Notes under the pieces: model-generated
The model's database searches: none
Told to the model about the DNA's origin: nothing
The model's input: only the letters and a program-made list of their open reading frames with translations
Made by a program: the position numbers and the translations under genes
NCBI GenBank assembly: GCA_031472005.1
Contig: PZJY01000006.1
Location: forward strand, 2,418,001 to 2,482,000
From: Tetracladium setigerum
Lineage: Eukaryota > Ascomycota > Leotiomycetes > Helotiales
DNA: 64,000 nucleotides
Reading direction: 5' to 3'
Part shown: positions 56,959 through 64,000 of the stretch, one piece after another
How the letters are laid out: every line of letters begins with the position of its first letter
Numbering within the stretch: position 1 is the stretch's first letter

Positions 56959-58734
56959 CTGAGAAGGACGACCTCGGATTTTCTTTTGTAAGAATGTAAG
57001 ATGGTTTTTGTAAAATTATATTTTGTATGAATTATTGTATATATGTGTGTGTATCAATATCAAAGACTGGATTTTCGAACCGCTCCCGTGTTGGAGAAGT
57101 TTTTATTCGTGGAGCGGCCGATGATAATGTCAAGTTGGCACGTTGTTGCTCACCTCTCTCGCATCGTATACTCGTCGTATATGTATGTATGCAGATCTTA
57201 GCGTTCAATTCCCATTACTGTACCAGTCTATTCTTCCACTCACTCACTCATTCAATTCGTTTGGAATCAACTTTCCAAGCACCCAGTTGCATCCCCGGAA
57301 GCATTTCAACCCGAACTTTAGCTTTGTCCTACAGTTTCTCAAGTGCTGACTTTTGTTCTCGGATGGATGTTCCGAATTAGTTTTCTTGCTCGCACGCGAT
57401 CATGTCAGCCCTAAGAGACCTCCAAAAAGGGTATGTATGAAGTATCCCAAACAGATCATGGTCTGAGAATAGATTCCCTCGAGTCCTTTCTCTGAGACTT
57501 ATGAATAATCCATCCAATTATCCTATCGGAAATACAGTACTCTTGTTTTCGGGATCCGACTTACTTATTCCCACGGAATTTGGTGTTGCGCTTCGTTTCT
57601 GCTCGTGTGAGATTTTGGAATCAAAATCCGCTGACTAAGTACCTAGATACAGTTACAGTATTTACCTCAACACTCACTTACTCACCTAAGTTACGCGTAT
57701 CTTTCCATCGGACATTGATTTCCAGAGGCCGAGAGGAATCTACTGACCGAACGGGCTTCTCTTAATCCCGGTGGCCGTTGACTTAATCAATTGCAGCATC
57801 AACATTTGAGGTGCACAATTGAAGTCGACTGAGGTACACGGTCAATTCCACAGGATCTAAAGCCGTGTTTTGGGGGAGGGAGGGGGTTGTTTTATAAATT
57901 GAATTTGCAAGTTTCATGTAAATCCAGCATGGACGATATCTCCGTTTTATTATTTGTATTTATCTTGAAATTTGTCTGTGTGTCTTGATTATTCAATGTT
58001 GTTCTCGTATACTGCGTCCTGAATAATGCGGGTCGTGTTGACGTAGCCCGTCAATGGACTTAGGAATCTCCGATTTTATATCCGTGACTACAAAGGCAAA
58101 ATAACGCAACTACCGCAGGCAGATATGGATCCGTCCTCGCCGCCGAGATTGATATTGCATTCCGGCTTACTTAAAAGTGGATATTCAGAGGCACAAAACA
58201 CGAACGAGTTTGGACATACTCGTGAGAGATGGCTTTTTGTTGGCTGCGAGTTGCGAGCTGCGGGGGCCAAGCAAACAAGCGAATTGTAAGCGGCAGTTGT
58301 AAGCCTCTTAGATTCCTAGGTACCTGTATGATTCCACAACAATACGACAAAGGCTGTGATATACATGGTACAAGATTGGCATTTGGTTATTTACCTATCC
58401 AAGGTATCCTGCAGCCCTACACCGTCCTCAATGGTACGTTCGTTGGCTTATTCGGGTAACGCGGCGGGATGGTCTCTACTTTGGGTAGTTTGTACGAGTT
58501 TTAGTCTAACTAACGATGTGGTAGATGCCGTGCAATAGAATCCTGATGGACAATATTTACAGGCAGTTCCTTGTAGGCATGCGTAACTTCCTCCACTTCT
58601 ATCAATTTGGGCAAGTATATAAGAAACTGTCTGTCTCCCAAACAACAAGAGTCTTTCACCACTATCAATCACAACATTCAATCAGGCCGTGTCTACCTAC
58701 CTACCATTGACAACTCCATTCATATACATCAAAA
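56959..58734. other. Intergenic, nothing recognised
   Basis: 1.78 kb, A/T-rich, short overlapping ORFs only. The right end is the promoter of the aldolase gene. A G-run lies near 57877-57890. No repeat or RNA gene is seen. Confidence 0.35.
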
Positions 58735-59825
58735 ATGACAAGCACTTTCCTCTCCAACGGCCAGGCCACAAACGGCACCAAATCCACCTCCAAAAATGAA
58801 GCCACCGCTAAATTCCGAACTCTCAATCCCCCCGTCGACACAAGTCTAGTCCCAACAATTGGCATGGCAGCATACCGCGCTCCCTACCTTACCCAACCAC
58901 ACCGGATGCGAGAAGCTATCCGAGATGCCCACAATGGACGAATCCCACCCATGATTGGATTTTTCTGCGGCTTGACGGCTCCTCAGGTGGTCAGATACGT
59001 AGCTGTGATGGGATTCGATCTCATTGGTATTGATTGGGAGCATGCTGCAACTAATGTTGAGACTATGACTTCGATGGTTCATGATATTCAGCATTTTAGT
59101 GAGGGGAGAACACATGCTTTTGTTCGGTATGTTTACATTCCATCACATCAAATTTACCGTTTTTATATCCTTTTTACTCTTTCCCAAAAGCTAATTCTCT
59201 CGCGATGCAATACAGAATCCAAGGTCATGACCACGCCGGTATAGGAAATGCCCTCGACGCCGGCGCCAGCATCATGGTCCCACAAGTCGAAACCGTCTCG
59301 GACGCCAAACACATCGTCTCGGCGATGAAATTCGGCGCGGCAGTCAACGGTACCCGATCAGCACCGCCAGCGCGTTGGGTCATGGGCGTCTCAGACAAAG
59401 TAATCGATTCATCCCTCACGCTCCATCAAAACCTCAACTACCAAGCCTCACTCACCATCCAAGTTGAATCCCTCGCCGCCATCCAAAACCTCGACGCCAT
59501 CCTCACCGAATGCGGCGAAGATATCGATGCCGTCTGGCTCGGTTCGCTCGACGCACGAATCAGTATGGGATTCCCCGGTTTTGGAGGCGGTGAGCCGGAG
59601 TGGCAGGATGCGGTCAAGTTATTTAATGAGACGATGCTGAAGCATAATAAACCTGCTGCGGGTTTTGTGTTTGGGCCGCCGGAGACGAGGGATGCGTTGG
59701 CGAGGGGGAAGGCGTGGATGTGTTCGAGTGGGGATATAATGGCGCTGATGGGGACGATGGGGGAGTTGGCTCAGTTTAGAGAGGCGTTTACTGCGAAGAG
59801 TCAGGTAGGGCAGTTGGGTAAATGA
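58735..59825 (+). CDS. HpcH/HpaI aldolase / citrate lyase-family protein
   Basis: Class II, metal-dependent retro-aldol enzyme of the HpcH/HpaI family, which cleaves 2-oxo-4-hydroxy acids to pyruvate and an aldehyde. Two exons, 58735-59126 and 59216-59825, give 333 aa. Motifs: FDLIGIDWEHA in strand 2, HAFVRI joined across the intron, GHDHAGIGNALDAGASIMVP, the metal-site region VPQVETVSDAKHIV, then NGTRSAPP and the C-terminal AWMCSSGDIMAL. A Ser/Thr-rich N-terminal extension of about 40 residues precedes the barrel. Related bacterial enzymes act late in aromatic ring-cleavage pathways. Linkage to the flavonol island 27 kb away is not shown. Confidence 0.88.
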
Positions 59826-59989
59826 GAGGGCTTTTGTTTGTTGGCTCGCTTTGGAAGTCACAATGGAGTATTTATAGCGAGGATTGTACAGTACTTAGAA
59901 CCTATATATCAAATAGACAAAGACGACTCATCAACCTCCACTCATCTATTTCTAAAAACAAAATATAAAGGTAAAGATAAAAACTAAAA

Positions 59990-61228
59990 TTAAACTCCCT
60001 CCACTTCCACAAGCGCCTTCACGAGCGCAATAACAACATCCCTCCCAATCTGCAACTCCTCCTCACTCTCCAACATAGGAACATGCAAAAACACCACTCT
60101 ACCCGGCCTCTTCTCTTTCCAGAACCATCGAAGGGAAAGATAATACAACCACCCACACACATAATTCCCCACATCGTCACTTAACCGAACATCTATTTCA
60201 CGCCCTCCCTTGCCCCATTTTCCATCCTTCCCATTCTTACCCCCACCTCTCCTCCCCATTCCCTCCACTGTACCCTTCCCCTTCCTCTCCCCCAACAACC
60301 CCCTCCACCTCTCCACCACGCCCTCCAAATCCGCAAACCCACATTCCAACCGTTCAGGACTCTTCTCCTTCCCGACCCCAAACAATTTCTTCCCCTCAAC
60401 CCGCGAAATCACTTTCCTTCCCTCGTCGGGAATCTCATGATATCCATCTCTATTTGCACCGGCTTCGATGGCGAAGTAGGCGTCTCGGTCGGCGGCGAGG
60501 CCGATGTGGATTGTGATGGATGGGCCGGAGGGGGTAGTGGTAGTGGGGGATTGGAGGAGGGTGGGGATCGTGGTGAGGAGGGTGTGGTAGAGTGCTGGGA
60601 GGGTGGGGGGTTGTGATGTTTATTGTTGTTGTGGTTGTGATTGAGGGGTGGGAGGGGTGAGGGTGGGTGAGTGTGAGTGTGCTGAGGATGTAGGTAGGTA
60701 TGTGAGATTGGTGTTTTTTTGTGTGGATTTGTTGTCAATTATAGGGGAGTGGGAGAATGAATGGCATTGTACGAAATATGGGGAGGTTGTTGAACTAATA
60801 TTTTGCGATTGAAATATAACATATATAAAAAACGTTTCCAAATAAATGGTCGTCTGTGACTGATATGAACGAAAATGGCAGTTTCTTGTGATTGAATTGA
60901 AATGAAATGATCGAATTGTGACTTACTCCGGAAGAAGTGGTAGAATGAGTGCGGATGGGTTCGATTTTACGTCGAGGAATGCCTGTAGTATTGCAATTGA
61001 ATTAGTAATCTACAATTAATTCAATTATGGGATGACCGGACTGGAGTTTAGATTTTTTTTTTTTCTAACATGTCTAGGAGCCAAAGTGAAGTGAATTGTA
61101 AACAAAGCGAGCATTGGAAAGAAAAGATGCTGCGGATTAAAAGGTCAATTAAAAAATAAATATGTACGAACCCCAAAGCCAGTGATGAGAACATTGATCT
61201 CATTGTTTGCTAAGTTTTCAATTGACAT
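59990..61228 (-). CDS. Pyroglutamyl-peptidase I-like (peptidase C15), internal gene model unresolved
   Basis: Removes N-terminal pyroglutamate from peptides. Reliable parts: exon 1 61228-61172 (ends NVLITGFG, the family's opening strand), exon 2 60982-60927 (AFLDVKSNPSALILPLLP) and a long last exon ending at 59990. The last exon contains LPALYHTLL, the stretch ITIHIGLAADRDAYFAIE, catalytic Cys in DDVGNYVCGW and catalytic His in VVFLHVP. Between 60926 and about 60605 the sequence is C-rich. The frame-matching acceptor (exon from 60794) meets an in-frame TAA at 60622-60620. Either a further intron, a base error or a diverged gene explains this, and I could not settle which. Confidence 0.6.
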
Positions 61229-61878
61229 GGCGCCTATTCTTGTCTTGGAATGGGATTTAGATATTGAAAATGAAACTAGAGAGAGAAGAAAAAAGAAGCC
61301 TGTTCCGAAAATTGTATATCTTTCCTGAGACATTTTTTTATTATTTCTGAATATTGGTGGTGACTCCTTGCCGGCTGAGTAAGAAAGAAACGCGAGCATG
61401 CCAAGGCCTTGCTCGCTTACAGTTCTTTGAACTTTTCAATCATCTAACTCTCCTCCGTACCTAGGGTAGAAAAATAAAAGATTTTGAACGTCCCATAGTG
61501 GGATTAGTGTTTGAAATTATCAATTCGGTAGTTTCCTAAGTTTGAGAAAATTCCGATTTCAAGAGTATACCACCCAAGTTTGACAGTCCTATTGTTCCTC
61601 TCATATTGAATTACCTCCCTCCTCCAAATCAAAACTGAAGAGTGAAGACCCAATCTCACAATTGTCGACCGCAAATTAAATCAAAAAAAGATCCGAGTAA
61701 AACGAGAAAAAAAAAAACGATACAAAAGGAGAGGGTATATATCGACAAACTCCATTCCCCGTTCTCCATTCCCGTCCGTTCCCAATCTCGTATCGACCGG
61801 CAATCATCTCGACTTCATTACTCGACTACCTCACACACAAACCCTCATCCATTTCTTTCGCCTTGGAGATTGGAAATT
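61229..61878. other. Intergenic, nothing recognised
   Basis: 650 bp, A/T-rich, between the peptidase start and the MARVEL gene stop. Long A-runs occur near 61680-61720. No gene is seen. Confidence 0.35.
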
Positions 61879-63221
61879 TTAGTATCTCCCTTCCGGTTGA
61901 TTGGCAGCAGGAGGTGGATAATTCGGATACTGCTGAGGCTGACCAGCCGTAGGATCACCATAACCACCAGTATGACCATGACCGTAACCCTGATCAACAC
62001 CATTTGGATGACCCCCTACGCGATCATTCAGCTCCACTGGCTGACCGGTTTCATTAACAGGTCCGGTGCCGCCATTATTATGACCAACAGCAGGTCCTCC
62101 CTTCTCGACATCGGCGGCGGCTTGGTTGCGGCGGCTGAACATTGTTCCTAGAGAGCTGAATTTGAACCCTCCTCTACCGCCAGTGTGGCCTGTTGTTGCG
62201 GAGGGGTTATTGGGGTCGTAGGTGGTGGAGTGGGAGTGGGAATGGGAGGTTGTGCCGTCAGCTGTGGCGCGACGTGAGATGAAGACTGTTTTTGTTGAAA
62301 CAGGATATTAGCATCTTTTCTTGTGTTTTCCCCACAGCTAATTCAATTGCTGTTTGAATGGACAAGGAGGGGAGGGGGTAAAGAGTAGAAGCAAGGAAGG
62401 GAGGCGCGTACGAGAGGCGAACAAAGTCACACAGAAGAACAACCAATTCAACAGCGCAAAGGCCATGGCCGCACGTGTGGAATCCGTGAAGCTGTTTTGC
62501 CATCGGAAGCCAAACCAGGTGTCGGACCAGGCGCGGGTGTAGTCTGCGAGAAGGGCGAATGTGGTGAGCCAGAAGATGGTGGTCAATGCTTCGAATACGC
62601 TGGCGAGGTGGGTTGGGTTGGTTAGTTTTGATTGTTGGTGGGAAGGGGATGGATGGATGGTTGAGAGTAGGTAGGTAGAGCTTACAAGTGACCCCAGAAA
62701 TGGTAGGCTTGTGGCATGAAGCGGGGAGCGCAGAAGGTCTGGTGATGGAGTTAGTTCGTTATCTAAGTAAAGCATTTGTTCAAATGCTTTTTTGTGTGGA
62801 GAGAGAAGAGAAGGGAGTACATACGTAGAGGAGGAACAAGACTGTCCAGACGAAAGTGAAGAAGGCCATTCCTGTTTTTGCTGTTAAACCGTCGTCTATC
62901 TCAAACTACACTTTCGCTGACTTACCATAGCCACTCAACTATGAGTACATTAGATTAGTTCTTTGCTTTCCGAGATTTCGAGGGAGGAGGAGGAGAAGGC
63001 TTGCTTACATAGACATAACTTGCAGCATTTGCAGCTAAACTCAACACCAAAATATTAAAGATCTTGATAGATATCAGTATAGTACGATGTATATGTTGTA
63101 TGGTTGGTCATTGAAAACATACACCCTGAATGACCCGGATGATGGCCAACCAGAACGGTTGGTGTGGGATGTGTTCTCGACCTGTCCCAGTGGGATACGT
63201 ATTTCTGTTGAAATTCACCAT
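61879..63221 (-). CDS. MARVEL-domain membrane protein
   Basis: Four-helix membrane protein of the MARVEL family, associated in fungi with plasma-membrane domains and vesicle traffic. Seven exons: 63221-63123, 63062-63009, 62938-62926, 62871-62825, 62738-62686, 62599-62412 and 62285-61879. They give 286 aa with all phases matching. Helices: FWLAIIRVIQGIFNILVLSL, a second including MAFFTFVWTVLFLLY, a third FEALTTIFWLTTFALLADY, and a fourth MAFALLNWLFFCVTLFASLF. A cytosolic C-terminal tail of about 130 residues is rich in Gly, His, Asn and Pro. The third exon is only 13 nt. Joins use strong GTATGT/GTAAGC donors. Confidence 0.85.
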
Positions 63222-64000
63222 GATGGTTGAATACTCGTCACACTCGATATTCGTGATTTTTGTCGGTTGCGTATGTTTTGATTCTCTTTGTCGTGATCTT
63301 TCTTCACTCACAGTAGAAAGGAAAGAGCCTTCGCAAACTTGAGGAAAGAAGTCGACGGACGGGTGATCACCTATTTATTTAAAGGCTCCCATCCCAACCC
63401 AATCTCACAAATCCTGGTCGATCAGTTCCGGCTTCCAGCTTGGTATCCAAACCCCCGGCACTTGTGATTCGCTGCCCAAGACGGGAAGTGCGATGTTGTG
63501 ACGAATTCTTTGTTCGTTTTCAACTACCTTCCAAGAAGCACTTAGGTCTTGGAAGTTACTCCGAGTTTACTGATCTCCCCCATTGTGAGCAAAAATCGTC
63601 ATGGAAGGCTGTGATATCATTTGACGGATAGCCGTGGATACTTCAAAAGAACAAAGCCTCGTGAGCATGGGGGAGCTTGGAGTTTCAGACTCAGTGGTCT
63701 GAGTTGGCGAATAGGGAGATGTTGTGCCAATTGACAGCGGGGTAGAAGTCTTGGTGGTGTTGTTAAAAATACCCGAAAACTACGTAATTGGCCCACAGAT
63801 GGTAGAGGGGTGGATGAAAAGTTGGGTGACTCTTTCAACATCTCACATGTTGTGCAATCCATCGAACTGTGTGAATAATAATCGAAACTAATTAATTCTT
63901 CGAGATGGTGTGCTGCCGCGCTTTCCGGCAGAGAGGAGATGAGACTCGTCTTGTCGCAATACTGTATAAGGCAAATATATTATCATTATATTATTATGAT
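63222..64000. other. Right edge, nothing recognised
   Basis: About 780 bp holding the MARVEL gene promoter at its left end. Short ORFs (63-81 codons) have no recognisable motif. The last 40 bp are A/T-rich. Confidence 0.35.

Noticed and set aside
58735..59825. Including the HpcH/HpaI aldolase in the flavonol island
   Set aside because: It is 27 kb away with several unrelated genes between, and I saw no GTCCACAT array in its promoter.
1..64000. CRISPR arrays, insertion sequences, riboswitches, prophage
   Set aside because: The window is eukaryotic nuclear DNA; no such array or transposase was seen.

Overview
This is a nuclear window from a filamentous ascomycete (Pezizomycotina). Genes are dense and lie on both strands. 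Most introns are 46-130 bp with GT...CTAAC/CTGAC...AG signals, and the families are fungal: COPI alpha, fungal UGGT, a two-finger C2H2 regulator, a MARVEL protein and fungal MFS transporters. A leotiomycete (Helotiales) origin is my guess from general gene character; it is not proven here.

Layout. 1-8.7 kb is housekeeping: UDP-glucose:glycoprotein glucosyltransferase (minus, running off the left edge), COPI alpha and proteasome subunit Rpn12. Near 9.5 kb is a structured Pol III-type transcription unit. 10.4-31.7 kb is a catabolic island: GH78 alpha-L-rhamnosidase, sugar/glycoside MFS transporter, GH43 glycosidase, GH3 beta-glucosidase with a PA14 insert, C2H2 transcription factor, alpha/beta-hydrolase-3 esterase, quercetin 2,3-dioxygenase (bicupin), a second alpha/beta hydrolase and an MDR dehydrogenase. 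32.5-64 kb is mixed: caspase-fold-like protein, Dal5-type anion permease, very large Reb1/TTF-I-like Myb protein, large Ser-rich protein of unknown function, membrane-anchored AAA ATPase, HpcH/HpaI aldolase, pyroglutamyl peptidase and MARVEL membrane protein.

Main proposal. The 10.4-31.7 kb island looks like a complete pathway for flavonol glycosides such as rutin or quercitrin. The transporter would import the intact glycoside. Rhamnosidase, beta-glucosidase and the GH43 enzyme would remove rhamnose, glucose and pentose. The dioxygenase would open the quercetin C ring to a depside plus CO, and an esterase would split the depside into two phenolic acids. None of the enzymes shows a signal peptide, so the pathway would run inside the cell. 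A word, (G)TCCACA(T), recurs in tight arrays in the four main promoters of the island, including that of its own C2H2 regulator. It is a candidate operator.

Caution. Six genes need in total nine single-base additions, mostly in G/C runs, to restore their reading frames. Because a conserved Reb1-like gene needs three of them, I read these as probable assembly indels and not gene decay. Gene models span exons; the coordinates given run from start codon to stop codon.
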